Positions 22,250 to 29,999 of a stretch of DNA of 64,000 nt are shown here, piece after piece; positions within the stretch are counted from its first letter, which is position 1; each line of letters starts with the position of its first letter. The notes beneath the pieces are model-generated. The model saw only the letters and a list, made by a program, of their open reading frames with translations, did not search any database and had not been told where the DNA came from. The position numbers and the translations under genes were made by a program. Source of the DNA: a virus; the IMG/VR virus record IMGVR_UViG_3300042922_000265, positions 103,374 to 167,373 of that record; one strand, given 5' to 3'.

Positions 22250-22498
22250 TCAGCGCCCGCCATTGGCGGCGTAGTCATCGTTGGCGAGCTTGATCGCGGC
22301 CTGGTAGCCAACCCCTTTGCCGAGATCGTTGAGAACCTCGGTGCCACCATGACCCTGCCGGGTGCGCGGGACGGTGACCTTGGCGATCCATCCACCAAGC
22401 TCGTCGATCTTCTCGACGGTGTACTCGGTGCCGAAGTGGGTCTTGGCGGTCTTCTTGATGCCGTTGATGACGGTGGTGAACTTCAGTGCGTTGCTCAT
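22250..22498 (-). CDS. hypothetical protein, 82 aa
   Basis: MSNALKFTTVINGIKKTAKT, beta-rich N-terminus with EYTVEKIDELGGWIAKVTV, then a helix. The first codons MSN recur in many leaderless genes of this window. The ATG is 6 nt after the -10. Function unknown. Confidence 0.75.
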   Translation of the reverse strand: MSNALKFTTVINGIKKTAKTHFGTEYTVEKIDELGGWIAKVTVPRTRQGHGGTEVLNDLGKGVGYQAAIKLANDDYAANGGR

Positions 22499-22504
22499 GA
22501 CTCA

Positions 22505-22533
22505 AGTATGACAGACACTAGAATTTATCGCAA
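22505..22533 (-). promoter_or_regulatory. leaderless promoter, TTCTAG family
   Basis: TTGCGA, 17-bp spacer with TTCTAG, CATACT, TGAGTC, ATG. The same TGAGTC-ATG-AGC follows the -10 at 30745 and 31802. Confidence 0.8.
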
Positions 22534-22728
22534 GCTCCCGCCATGGTCTGGCCGATAGACAGAGTGACGACCGAGGAACACCAGATTCATGCGCGCCTGA
22601 TGTGCGTCGGTGGTCTTGTTGGTCGTCAGCGTGCGGCACTTCTTGTCTGGTAGCGATCCACACGTCGGGCAGGTGTATCGCGCGTAGTCGTAGGGGATGC
22701 GACGACGGTCGGTTATCTCATCCTCCAT
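22525..22728 (-). CDS. zinc-knuckle protein, 67 aa
   Basis: MEDEITDRRRIPYDYARYTC, then CPTCGSLPDKKCRT and AHQARMNLVF. The Cys-x2-Cys-x7-Cys layout plus a following His is shared with the protein at 36340-36537. It overlaps the upstream gene by 16 nt. Confidence 0.65.
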   Translation of the reverse strand: MEDEITDRRRIPYDYARYTCPTCGSLPDKKCRTLTTNKTTDAHQARMNLVFLGRHSVYRPDHGGSLR

Positions 22729-22859
22729 CTCCACTTGAGATTCCAGAACCTGGGCACGGTGGCGCACGGCGTGAAGGGCGGATGCCACCCACGCTGGCAG
22801 TACCACCCCTTCGGCTGGGGGCGCTGACACTGCTGCGGCACAACATCAGGTGTGGTCAT
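22713..22859 (-). CDS. 48-residue Cys/Trp-rich protein
   Basis: MTTPDVVPQQCQRPQPKG, then WYCQRGWHPPFTPCATVP, the Cys-x-Arg-Gly-x-His-x-Pro-Cys pattern seen in many tiny actinophage proteins. ATGA overlap with the upstream stop. Function unknown. Confidence 0.6.
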   Translation of the reverse strand: MTTPDVVPQQCQRPQPKGWYCQRGWHPPFTPCATVPRFWNLKWRWRMR

Positions 22860-23200
22860 CGGTGATTCCTCTCAGCGTTCTCCCGCGCCACCATGCGCAT
22901 CGCCTCCCAGAGATCAGCCATGATGTTGTCCTCCGGGTGGCGCTCATACGGCGGGCACTCGGTGGCGCTGCGGTGATGCAGCCGCCCGTAGCCGCCCCAG
23001 TTCGTGTCCTTGCAATGCGGGTGACGACAGTACTTCTCCGGGTAGAAATGCTCCTGAAAGTGGTCACCGTGACCCTGGTAGGAGTAATCCACCGCGTGCC
23101 GGGGCTTGTGGTCGCCAGGATCACGCACACCGCTAGGGATCGACCGCTTGGCATGCCTGCCGTACAGGAACGCGCCGATGTCGGTCAGAGGGACGCTCAT
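22856..23200 (-). CDS. His-rich hypothetical protein, 114 aa
   Basis: MSVPLTDIGAFLYGRHAKR, then a His/Cys-rich middle (YQGHGDHFQEHFYPEKYC, RHPHCKD) that could bind zinc. Start overlaps the stop of the CCA-adding enzyme gene (ATGA). Function unknown. Confidence 0.7.
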   Translation of the reverse strand: MSVPLTDIGAFLYGRHAKRSIPSGVRDPGDHKPRHAVDYSYQGHGDHFQEHFYPEKYCRHPHCKDTNWGGYGRLHHRSATECPPYERHPEDNIMADLWEAMRMVARENAERNHR

Positions 23201-24363
23201 GATGCCTCCATCCAATCTGCCAGGTGAGAGATGACGTCCTCGTGGGTCAGTTTGCCCTCATCCAGCCGCAGCTCCCAGAGGAAACGCAACGCCTCGCCCA
23301 CGCGCGGACCCTTGGAGAGGCCGGTCAAATCCATCACCTCGGCACCGGACAGGAAGGGCTCGGGATGACCCTCGGCCTCCAGTAGCGTCTCGATGCGACC
23401 GGAGAGGATGTCATCACCCAGCAGTTCCTCCAGCTGAGGCAGTAGGTCACCAGAGATGGCAACCACTCGCCGCACCATAGGCCAGGTCCATTCCGACACC
23501 TCCTGGAATCGCTGCACCCAGGTCACCAGGTTGGTGACGGAACGCTGACGCTCAACGCTCATCCTGAAGCGCTTGGTGATGTCGGTGACCTTGTGCGGGT
23601 CCACCTCCAGCAGCAGGTCCGCCCACGCGGACTCCAGAGTGGCGCGCTGCTTGATCGACGGCGCGGCGATCAGCTCGGGCAGGATCTCCTTGAGCAGGCC
23701 GGTGTGCAGCATCTCCGACAGCCCCCGGAACGGGTCCGGGCTCATCAGCATCCGATCCATCTCCACAGCCTTGCGCTCAGCACTGACCATGTGGATCAGC
23801 TCACGGTTGGCCGCGATGGCCAGCTTCTCCGCGTCACCGACCTTGAAGCCCAGCTGAGCAGCGAAGCGCACTGCGCGCATCATCCGCAGCGGGTCGTCGG
23901 TGAAGGTCTTGACCGGGTCCATCGGCGTCTTGAGCAGCCCCAGGGACAGGGCGGTCTTGCCGTTGAACGGGTCGATGACGTGGTCGTTGAGGCCGAGCTG
24001 AGTAACCTGCATGGCCATCGCGTTGATGGTGAAGTCGCGGCGCTGCAGATCCTCCTCCAGGACCTCGGTGAACGCCACCTCCGGCTTGCGGCCCGGACCG
24101 TCGGTGCGCATCGTGGTGATCTCCACATCGAATCCGTCACGGCGCGCGGCGATGGTTCCGAACCGGGCACCGACGTCCCAGATGGCGTCAGCCCACGAGG
24201 CCAAGATCGCCTGGATCTCATCCGGCTTGGCCGTGGTGGTGAAGTCCCAGTCCTTGACCTCGCGGTTCAGGAGTTTGTCCCGGACGCTGCCGCCGACCAG
24301 GAAGAGCCGATGGCCCGCCTGATCGAACTTCAGCCCGAGGCTGGAGAGAAGTTGGGGGTGCAT
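23197..24363 (-). CDS. cca: CCA-adding tRNA nucleotidyltransferase
   Basis: 388 residues of the class II nucleotidyltransferase family: LVGGSVRD at 22-29, catalytic DWDF at 39-42, RRDFTINAMA at 106-115, and DPLRMMRAVRFAAQLGF in the tRNA-binding part. It adds or repairs the 3' CCA of tRNAs; the six clear phage tRNAs here do not encode CCA, so they need such an enzyme. The ATG at 24363 is chosen because it lies 7 nt after the -10; the ATG three codons upstream overlaps the -10 itself. Confidence 0.93.
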   Translation of the reverse strand: MHPQLLSSLGLKFDQAGHRLFLVGGSVRDKLLNREVKDWDFTTTAKPDEIQAILASWADAIWDVGARFGTIAARRDGFDVEITTMRTDGPGRKPEVAFTEVLEEDLQRRDFTINAMAMQVTQLGLNDHVIDPFNGKTALSLGLLKTPMDPVKTFTDDPLRMMRAVRFAAQLGFKVGDAEKLAIAANRELIHMVSAERKAVEMDRMLMSPDPFRGLSEMLHTGLLKEILPELIAAPSIKQRATLESAWADLLLEVDPHKVTDITKRFRMSVERQRSVTNLVTWVQRFQEVSEWTWPMVRRVVAISGDLLPQLEELLGDDILSGRIETLLEAEGHPEPFLSGAEVMDLTGLSKGPRVGEALRFLWELRLDEGKLTHEDVISHLADWMEAS

Positions 24364-24370
24364 GAAATCC

Positions 24371-24400
24371 ATTCTAGCCGATAGAGGACTACAGGGTCAA
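24371..24400 (-). promoter_or_regulatory. leaderless promoter of the CCA-adding enzyme gene
   Basis: TTGACC, 18-bp spacer starting CTGTAG, TAGAAT, 7 nt to the second ATG of the frame. The first ATG (24372) would lie within the -10. Confidence 0.7.
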
Positions 24401-25068
24401 CTGAGTGCGTCGACCACAGCCTGGGCCTCGTCGAACGTGTTGACGGTGACCGTGGTCTTCTTGGCCTTGAGCTGGTACTTCATGTCGGTGACGACAAACC
24501 GCGTCAGGTAGGCGCGGCCCGACTGCACCACGATCTGCTCCACCAAGAAGCGCCCGCTGTTGCTCATCCACTCGCCGGGATAGTCGCCCGTGGGCAGCAG
24601 ATTGCCCGGACGGGTGGCCTCGCGCTGGGGTGTGGGGTCCAGGTGGATCATCACCCCCAGCGCCGAGGACTCCATGCCCTTCTCCCGGCGCAGGTCCCGG
24701 ATGGCCGCCGAGGGCTCGCGCTTCTTGCGCGGGCGACCGGGCGGGCGCTTCTTGGGCTTCTCGGTGAGCTTGGCGGGCTCGGGCGGGGTCCACGCAGGAC
24801 GCTGTGGCCGCACAGGGCGCGGGTCAGGGTGGATGAGCTTGCCCGCGACCTTCTCGTGCGCGTAGGAACCGCACAGCATGCACTGCGGGGCGCGAGGGTC
24901 GTCCACGGTGAAGGGGTGAGCCTCGATGCGCATGTGCGCACGGGCGCGGTCAGTGCCCTCGTCACCGGTACGCCAATGGGTTTTGACCTTGGCGGGTGCC
25001 GTGCGTTCGATCGACGTGGAGGGCATGACCTTGCCGGTCCACAGCCGCGCGCCGTTGGGGGAGGGCAT
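24397..25068 (-). CDS. AT-hook-like basic protein, 223 aa
   Basis: The N-terminal part has a CMLCGSYAHEK zinc-like pair. The middle is Pro/Lys/Arg-rich with KKRPPGRPRKKRE, matching the AT-hook core GRP. The C-terminal part is alpha/beta. A DNA-binding role is likely from the AT-hook, but no partner is known. Confidence 0.72.
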   Translation of the reverse strand: MPSPNGARLWTGKVMPSTSIERTAPAKVKTHWRTGDEGTDRARAHMRIEAHPFTVDDPRAPQCMLCGSYAHEKVAGKLIHPDPRPVRPQRPAWTPPEPAKLTEKPKKRPPGRPRKKREPSAAIRDLRREKGMESSALGVMIHLDPTPQREATRPGNLLPTGDYPGEWMSNSGRFLVEQIVVQSGRAYLTRFVVTDMKYQLKAKKTTVTVNTFDEAQAVVDALS

Positions 25069-25493
25069 CAGTCGTCGATGCGCCGGAGTTCCCAGCCGTC
25101 ACCACGGAGGTTGGAGGCCATCCCTCGCAGCTGGGCAAGGCTGACGTCGATAGAGGAGGCTCGCGCCGCCTTGAACAGGATCGCGGCGGGCTTGGCCACC
25201 GGATCGTGCAAGGACAGCGGACCCCAGCTCCTGATGACCTTGTCCAGGGACTGGCCGTGGGCGTCGTCCTCGTGGGAGCCATCCGGGCTGTCCACCCGAA
25301 TGAATCCACCGGACAGTGCGTGATGCTCCCAGACGCTGCCGTCGGGCGTGGAGAACTGCTGGGGAGCCTTGAACGGCACGAGGTTTCCTTCCTTGGTGGA
25401 GATCTCTCTGCGCTCTGCGCAGTCGGGTGAGTTGGGAGACAGGCAGTGCGAAAAGCAACCGCACTCGATGCACTGACTGGGGCGTTGTCCCAT
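25068..25493 (-). CDS. Cys-rich N-terminus hypothetical protein, 141 aa
   Basis: MGQRPSQCIECGCFSHCLSP carries four Cys and a His, a probable zinc site, followed by an alpha/beta body with SLAQLRGMASNLRGDGWEL. The start at 25493 overlaps the previous stop (TGATG). Function unknown. Confidence 0.7.
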   Translation of the reverse strand: MGQRPSQCIECGCFSHCLSPNSPDCAERREISTKEGNLVPFKAPQQFSTPDGSVWEHHALSGGFIRVDSPDGSHEDDAHGQSLDKVIRSWGPLSLHDPVAKPAAILFKAARASSIDVSLAQLRGMASNLRGDGWELRRIDD

Positions 25494-25756
25494 CAGATCT
25501 CCTCGGTGGCCTCGACGCGGATGCTGGAGTAGCGCAGGTAGGCCGCGCTGTCCCAGGGGTAAGCCAGCGTGATGCCCGACTTGGCCTTGTTCCAGCGACC
25601 CACGTGGCCACCGGCATTCTTCTGGGCCAACTCCAGCGAACCTGCCCACTCGACGCGGACCTCGCCGTTGTCCTTCTCGAACACGGTGACGTAGGGCATC
25701 CGCTTGCCCTTGCGCTCGAAGGTCTCGCCGTTGATGGTGATCGCGTTGTGGGCCAT
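25493..25756 (-). CDS. hypothetical protein, 87 aa
   Basis: Beta-rich MAHNAITINGETFERKGK with PYVTVFEKDNGEVRVEWAG. Predicted leaderless (ATG 6 nt after the -10). Function unknown. Confidence 0.75.
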   Translation of the reverse strand: MAHNAITINGETFERKGKRMPYVTVFEKDNGEVRVEWAGSLELAQKNAGGHVGRWNKAKSGITLAYPWDSAAYLRYSSIRVEATEEI

Positions 25757-25762
25757 GCATTA

Positions 25763-25791
25763 AGTATGACAGAGGCTAGAACTTATTGCAA
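25763..25791 (-). promoter_or_regulatory. leaderless promoter, TTCTAG family
   Basis: TTGCAA, 17-bp spacer TAAG-TTCTAG-CCTCTGT, CATACT, TAATGC, ATG. One of the best-formed copies. Confidence 0.85.
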
Positions 25792-25800
25792 GCCCCTTTT

Positions 25801-25968
25801 TTACGCGGTGCTCCAGGTGGTCGGACCAGCGACCTGACGCCGCAGCAGCACTGCACCCTTGGTGCAGGGGAATCGCTGAGCGCGACCTACGGCGGCCACA
25901 GCGGACGACTCGCTCTTGTGCTCCAGGATGACGCCACCGGGATAACGCACTGCGTACTCCTTGAGCAT
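25801..25968 (-). CDS. hypothetical protein, 55 aa
   Basis: MLKEYAVRYPGGVILEHKSE, alpha/beta and basic towards the end. TGATG overlap with the upstream gene. Function unknown. Confidence 0.65.
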   Translation of the reverse strand: MLKEYAVRYPGGVILEHKSESSAVAAVGRAQRFPCTKGAVLLRRQVAGPTTWSTA

Positions 25969-26159
25969 CAGAACCCCACGTCCTCGACCGTGGTGACGAC
26001 CCGACACAGGCGAACCTGGGAGAAGTCGCCGGAGTCGCGCAGGCCCTGGGCCATGGCTGCAGCGGCCTGCTCCGGGAAGCCGTCACCGATCACCAGGAAC
26101 TTGGGCTCGTCAGAATCCTCGGCCTTCCACTCCAGACGCCAGGTGATCTTGCTCTTCAT
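25968..26159 (-). CDS. hypothetical protein, 63 aa
   Basis: MKSKITWRLEWKAEDSDEP, then a helix PEQAAAAMAQGLRDSGDF. Start overlaps the NADAR gene stop (ATGA). Function unknown. Confidence 0.65.
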   Translation of the reverse strand: MKSKITWRLEWKAEDSDEPKFLVIGDGFPEQAAAAMAQGLRDSGDFSQVRLCRVVTTVEDVGF

Positions 26160-26755
26160 GCCTTCAGGTCCTCTCGTAGCTCCATCAGTAGCTTGCCCAA
26201 CAGGTTCTCCCCCGGCACGGCGATGTGCCTGGGGCAGTTGCACGAGCCCCAGGTCTGGTCGTGCCAGGTGTTGCCCTCGACCAGCAGCTGCCCTTCAGTG
26301 GCCAGCAGCTTGGCCTTCAGGTCGGCGTGCTGAGTGAACTTCGCCCGCAGTACCTTGGCCATCCAGGGGACCTTGTAGTCCTCCCAGTCGGACCGCAGGG
26401 CCAGCTTTTGGCCCGCTCGTTTGGCCTCACCGGCAGTCGGCAACTGAGCGATCCGCAGCACCTCGGGGATCGTGCGGGCCTTGCCCGCCTGGTAGGCGTG
26501 CTCGGTGGTGGGGTAGACGATGTCCTCGACCGACACCGACGCCAGGTAGAAGTTGCTCAAGAACCGGTACTCCCCGTCAAACGAGGTGATCGCCTTCAGG
26601 TCCGGGTTATTGGACCGCATCTTGTCCCGGCGCAGCTGCCAACAGGCCCAGATCAGGTCCTTGTCGTCACTCTCCTCGGCAGCGTCGAAGGCGTACAGGA
26701 ACGCCTCAATCTCGTCGTGATTCTGCGGCCACTTGGGGTCATCCAGGTTGGTCAT
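26156..26755 (-). CDS. NADAR/YbiA-family N-glycosidase
   Basis: 199 residues with the family core: RFLSNFYLASV at 64-74 and YPTTEHAYQAGKA at 81-93 including the conserved Glu, then LRSDWEDYKVPWM and a C-terminal LLGKLLMELRE. YbiA-type enzymes cleave N-glycosidic bonds in riboflavin intermediates; NADAR relatives are linked to NAD and ADP-ribose and can remove ADP-ribose from guanine. Its presence beside NAD-salvage genes suggests a role in ADP-ribose turnover or defence evasion. Confidence 0.87.
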   Translation of the reverse strand: MTNLDDPKWPQNHDEIEAFLYAFDAAEESDDKDLIWACWQLRRDKMRSNNPDLKAITSFDGEYRFLSNFYLASVSVEDIVYPTTEHAYQAGKARTIPEVLRIAQLPTAGEAKRAGQKLALRSDWEDYKVPWMAKVLRAKFTQHADLKAKLLATEGQLLVEGNTWHDQTWGSCNCPRHIAVPGENLLGKLLMELREDLKA

Positions 26756-26940
26756 AGCACTGTTGCTTCCGGCCTACTACCCTCACGGGGCGGCTTTGGC
26801 GAACCCAGGATGTACGCCTCAAACTCCTTCGCGACATCGAGCACGTCGCGAGTACTGCTGTGCTCTGCAGGAGAGCAGAACGTCGCGGCGGCCACGATAG
26901 CGGTCTTCCTTGCCGCCATCGCCTCCAGTCTGGCGGTCAC
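26752..26940 (-). CDS. hypothetical protein, 62 aa
   Basis: The GTG at 26940 overlaps the VWA gene stop (GTGA). Helical start TARLEAMAARKTAIVAAATF, then VLDVAKEFEAYIL and a Pro/Arg tail. Probably co-translated with both neighbours. Confidence 0.65.
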   Translation of the reverse strand: MTARLEAMAARKTAIVAAATFCSPAEHSSTRDVLDVAKEFEAYILGSPKPPREGSRPEATVL

Positions 26941-27959
26941 CGCAGCACCAGTACCTGGGTGTTGGGCATCAGGTTGCGGTTCACCGAGGTGGATTGCACG
27001 AACACGTCGTAGTCCTTGTGGTGAGCCGGATCGACCTTGACCTCGTAGTCGGGCAAACCGAGCAGCTGACGGGCCGCAGCGCCCGTGTAGACACCCTTGG
27101 CACCCCGGATGGCGATCTGCTTGGACGCCTGGATGGTCTCGCGCTTGGTCAGCTGGTAGAACGCGCTGCCCTTGCGGTAGGGCTCGCCGCTGGACTCGGC
27201 CACGAACTCGTCGATCCGGCACTTCTCCGGGCCGACGTTGTAGAGGTCGAAGTCCTTGCCCTTGATCGGGATCAAGTTGACCTTGACCTCGGCCAGGCTC
27301 GGGGTGGTGATGCTGAACAGCTGCTTGGTGCCACGCACGCCCGCGCGGCGGGCTTGCATGAACGACTCGGTGGCGTCGCGCATGACCTCACCGGCTTTCT
27401 CCAGGCCCTGGTGGTCATTGACGTCCCAGACAGCGATGTTGGCCGCCGGGAAGCCGTTCTGCTGCGCGCGGCTGCGACCGTACTCGTCTGGGACGAACGT
27501 GGCCACGGTCCAGTGCTCGGGCAGCCGGTCGATACGGGTGCGCAGCGTGTAGCTGGAGTTGCGGGACACATTCTCGATACCGTCGGTGAGGACGTAGACC
27601 AGGAAGCTGTGCTCACCGTAGATCTCGGGGGTGAGGGTCAGGTCCTCGATCGCCTTGAGGGTGCCATCGATCAGCGGAGTGTTTCCGTACGGGCTGTAGA
27701 GGCCCGCGATGGACGGCATCCGCAGCACGTCCTTGTCCCAGACCAAGCAGTCGATCTTGGGATGCGGGTATCCGCCGAAGGTGTAGACGGTGATGCGAGT
27801 TTCCTGGTCCAGATCCTTGGACCGCTCCGCCAGATGTGCGATCTGGTTGTCAGCCACCTTGATGAGCGACTGAGCGTTGCGTCCTTCCATCGACGTAGAG
27901 GCGTCGAGTACCAGGACGATGTGGTTGATGATGTTTGCCGGTGCGGCTACTGCAGACAT
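26937..27959 (-). CDS. VWA-domain protein
   Basis: 340 residues. The MIDAS motif DASTS is at 19-23 in VLVLDASTSMEG, followed by NTPLIDGTLKAI and VLTDGIENVS, the other metal-site loops of a von Willebrand A domain. The C-terminal half has no clear family. VWA proteins in bacteria often pair with an AAA+ ATPase; one is at 47352-48590, but it is not adjacent. Confidence 0.85.
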   Translation of the reverse strand: MSAVAAPANIINHIVLVLDASTSMEGRNAQSLIKVADNQIAHLAERSKDLDQETRITVYTFGGYPHPKIDCLVWDKDVLRMPSIAGLYSPYGNTPLIDGTLKAIEDLTLTPEIYGEHSFLVYVLTDGIENVSRNSSYTLRTRIDRLPEHWTVATFVPDEYGRSRAQQNGFPAANIAVWDVNDHQGLEKAGEVMRDATESFMQARRAGVRGTKQLFSITTPSLAEVKVNLIPIKGKDFDLYNVGPEKCRIDEFVAESSGEPYRKGSAFYQLTKRETIQASKQIAIRGAKGVYTGAAARQLLGLPDYEVKVDPAHHKDYDVFVQSTSVNRNLMPNTQVLVLR

Positions 27960-28011
27960 GGCTTTTACTCTGTTCTGTGAGTTCTGATTGTGTGTGGTGG
28001 TTTGGTGCGGT

Positions 28012-28039
28012 GTCTCGGGGGGTGAGCCTACCCCGAGAC
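28012..28039 (-). terminator. 9-bp hairpin upstream of the VWA gene
   Basis: GTCTCGGGG and CCCCGAGAC flank a 10-nt loop between the ParB-like gene stop and the VWA leader. No U-tract, so it may be a weak terminator or a message-stability element. Confidence 0.4.
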
Positions 28040-28056
28040 GTCGACAAGGTGAAGGG

Positions 28057-29070
28057 TCAGTCTTCGTCGGAGTAGCGCAAGGTGCCGTCGTCGTCGCGGA
28101 CGACGGTCTGGCGGATGTCCTCGATCCAGCGGATGCCCTTGCCTCCGCCACCGGCCTGGATCTTGGTGATCTCCTCGCCCATCATCCAGCGGTTGTACGC
28201 GCCGATGACGGTGTCGAAGTTGCGCAGCAGGAAGGGCAGGTGCGTGCCGCCAGTGCGCACCAGCTGGCCCGTACGGCTGATGTAGCGACGCACCGGCTTG
28301 ACGATGTTGCCCAGGCCCGACTCGGAGCTGTAGGTGCCCTCGGCGATGGCGGTGAAGAACTCGGCGATCGTGTCGGGGTTGGCACCGTCGCGCTCCATGA
28401 TGATGGCCAGCGCGGTCAACGGACCCTCGGCGATGGCCCGCTTGGGCTTCATCAGACCACGGCCCAGCTGGTTATCGCTGCTGACCATCAGGTTGCAGCT
28501 CTTGTAGACCGAGGCGGCCCAGGAAGCCCAGCCCTCCAGCTCGTCGCGGTTCTCCACGATCGTCTCGGCGACTCTGGCCCGGTTGGTGGAGTAGCGATCC
28601 AACTCGCGGTCGCCCTGCATCAGGATCAGCTGAGCAGCGGCCATCGTGGAAGCGTTGCGCAGCTTGTGACCCTGCAGCTTGAGCACCTGGGGCACCGTGC
28701 GGATCATGTCGCCGGTGTCGATGGTGGCCAGGCAGTCGATACCGAGTCCGCGCACCACGAGCAGTGGTACTGTCTTGCGCGCCTTGGTGATGGCCGTCAG
28801 GCGGTGCTGTCCGTCGATCAGACGGCCCTGACTGTCGAACTTGATGGTCTCACCGTTGAAGGCGAAGCTACCGTTGAGGATGTCATTGGTCCGGTCTTCG
28901 ATGCGGGTGCTGTTCATATCCCGGTTGTTCGGGATGTTGAGCTTGAGCCACTCGGCGGCCAGCTCCGGGGTCACACGAACGTATTCGACGATGATGGTGT
29001 TGCCGGTCGGGTCCGTGAAGATCATGTCATTGGACGCGGTCCCTGTGGGGTGGAACGAAACGGACGTCAT
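28057..29070 (-). CDS. ParB-like domain protein
   Basis: 337 residues. The N-terminal domain has RIEDRTNDILNGSFAFNGET followed by DGQHRLTAITKA, the sulfiredoxin/ParB-like nucleotide-binding signature found in many phage proteins. The C-terminal two-thirds is helical (SGLGNIVKPVRRYISRTGQL). Whether it cuts DNA or binds CTP is not shown by the sequence. A GCACCGATCCACCCAC leader and GAAGGAA precede the ATG. Confidence 0.8.
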   Translation of the reverse strand: MTSVSFHPTGTASNDMIFTDPTGNTIIVEYVRVTPELAAEWLKLNIPNNRDMNSTRIEDRTNDILNGSFAFNGETIKFDSQGRLIDGQHRLTAITKARKTVPLLVVRGLGIDCLATIDTGDMIRTVPQVLKLQGHKLRNASTMAAAQLILMQGDRELDRYSTNRARVAETIVENRDELEGWASWAASVYKSCNLMVSSDNQLGRGLMKPKRAIAEGPLTALAIIMERDGANPDTIAEFFTAIAEGTYSSESGLGNIVKPVRRYISRTGQLVRTGGTHLPFLLRNFDTVIGAYNRWMMGEEITKIQAGGGGKGIRWIEDIRQTVVRDDDGTLRYSDED

Positions 29071-29114
29071 GATTCCTTCTCTGTGGGTGGATCGGTGCAG
29101 TTGTAAATCGGGCG

Positions 29115-29187
29115 TGGACCGGACGGGACTCGAACCCGCATCTCGCGCATACGTCGGCTCTACTCCGGGGACTTGAGCTACCGGCCC
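29115..29187 (-). ncRNA. tRNA-like RNA, no foldable anticodon arm
   Basis: Acceptor GGGCCGG/CCGGTCC, D-stem GCTC/GAGC with a long 14-nt loop, T-arm GCGGG-TTCGAGT-CCCGT and discriminator A. The 17 bases where anticodon arm and variable loop should be (CGACGTATGCGCGAGAT) do not form a stem, and six bases are missing relative to a normal tRNA. Confidence 0.5.
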
Positions 29188-29198
29188 TTAATCTATCG

Positions 29199-29262
29199 CG
29201 GGCGTCGGGGAATCGAACCCCGATAGCGGCCTCTCGATGGCCGCGCTGACCTTTCAGCGCCC
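29199..29262 (-). tRNA. compact tRNA-like gene, anticodon CGA
   Basis: A 6-bp acceptor GGGCG(C)/(A)CGCCC, tiny D-arm GCTGA-AAGG-TCAGC, strong anticodon stem GCGGCC/GGCCGC around ATCGAGA (CGA, Ser) and T-arm CGGGG-TTCGATT-CCCCG. The variable loop is short, unlike normal Ser tRNAs. No CCA is encoded. Confidence 0.5.
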
Positions 29263-29290
29263 TCGGAGAGCGACAGGGAGCTACCCCGTC

Positions 29291-29315
29291 CTCTCCTGTG
29301 TCGGTTCCAGGAGAG
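29291..29315 (-). repeat. 8-bp hairpin in gene-free region
   Basis: CTCTCCTG/CAGGAGAG with a 9-nt loop within 29264-29433, a 170-nt stretch where I see no gene and no T-arm. Confidence 0.45.
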
Positions 29316-29433
29316 AGCTGTACCGATTCGGCAGCGGCGGCTAACCCTGCTCCCCTTCGGTCTCGTTCTCCTGGTCCCTCATCTCGCTTCAGGCTCACAG
29401 TCGCCATAAACCCAGGCCCTATCACGAGATTGC

Positions 29434-29506
29434 TCCCCGCCCAGGTCTCGAACCTGATAACCACGCCTCGCGAAAGGTCGTTGCGCCCACCTGCTGGGCT
29501 GCGGGG
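29434..29506 (-). ncRNA. tRNA-like RNA with irregular anticodon arm
   Basis: Acceptor CCCCGC/GCGGGG, compact D-arm GCCCA-GCAGG-TGGGC, T-arm CAGG-TTCGAGA-CCTG, discriminator A. The anticodon arm pairs as ACG-CCT/AGG-CGT with a bulged A and a 6-nt loop TTCGCG, so no anticodon can be named. Confidence 0.45.
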
Positions 29507-29510
29507 ACTA

Positions 29511-29563
29511 GAGAGGTCATCGGGGCTCGAACCCGATACGGTCTGACAGAGGCGGCCACCTCC
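29511..29563 (-). ncRNA. short tRNA-like RNA, T-arm plus partial acceptor
   Basis: GGAGGT/ACCTCT flank a core of about 20 bases and a strong T-arm ATCGGG-TTCGAGC-CCCGAT. There is no room for both D and anticodon arms. The 119 nt upstream (29564-29682) show no gene. Confidence 0.35.
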
Positions 29564-29682
29564 ATCAGCGCACTGCCTTCCGTTTTCATCTCGCCCTGCC
29601 ACGTCCGGGATGGCCGTCCCTCGCGCTTTCAGGTCCGATATAGGCAGTTGACCCCATGTGGCAGTACGATGCCAGCGCTCGG

Positions 29683-29952
29683 TCAGGCCGAGGGGTTACC
29701 AGCGGACTTCGGGCCGGTCTTGCCCGCTCCACCGCCGCCGAAGCGGATCGGCGGGTGGCCGTCGTCGCCGATGCTCCACGCCTTGCGCGGCTCCTTCTTG
29801 CCCTCGTAAGGCTTCATGGTGTCGTCGTTGCGCGGGGTGCAGATGCTGCCGAGTGCCGGGAGTCCGGGGCAGGGCGCTGCGGAGGCGACAGGAGCGCCGA
29901 TGCCGGTGGCGGTGACACCCGCGATGGCGAGGGCGATGAGAGTCTTCTTCAT
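29683..29952 (-). CDS. small secreted protein, 89 aa
   Basis: A Sec signal peptide (residues 1-26, cut after ASA) followed by a Pro/Gly/Lys-rich mature part with two Cys (APCPGLPALGSICTP), resembling small exported mycobacterial proteins. It has its own promoter and a GGAAGGAC site. Role unknown. Confidence 0.78.
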   Translation of the reverse strand: MKKTLIALAIAGVTATGIGAPVASAAPCPGLPALGSICTPRNDDTMKPYEGKKEPRKAWSIGDDGHPPIRFGGGGAGKTGPKSAGNPSA

Positions 29953-29999
29953 GATGGAAAGTCCTTCCGTTTGACGGTTGTTTGATTGGTTCTACACAG

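Noticed and set aside
29027-29602. 191-codon minus-strand frame across the tRNA-like region
   Set aside because: It runs through T-arms and the start of the ParB-like gene; the Arg/Gly/Pro/Ser composition is that of a translated RNA gene.
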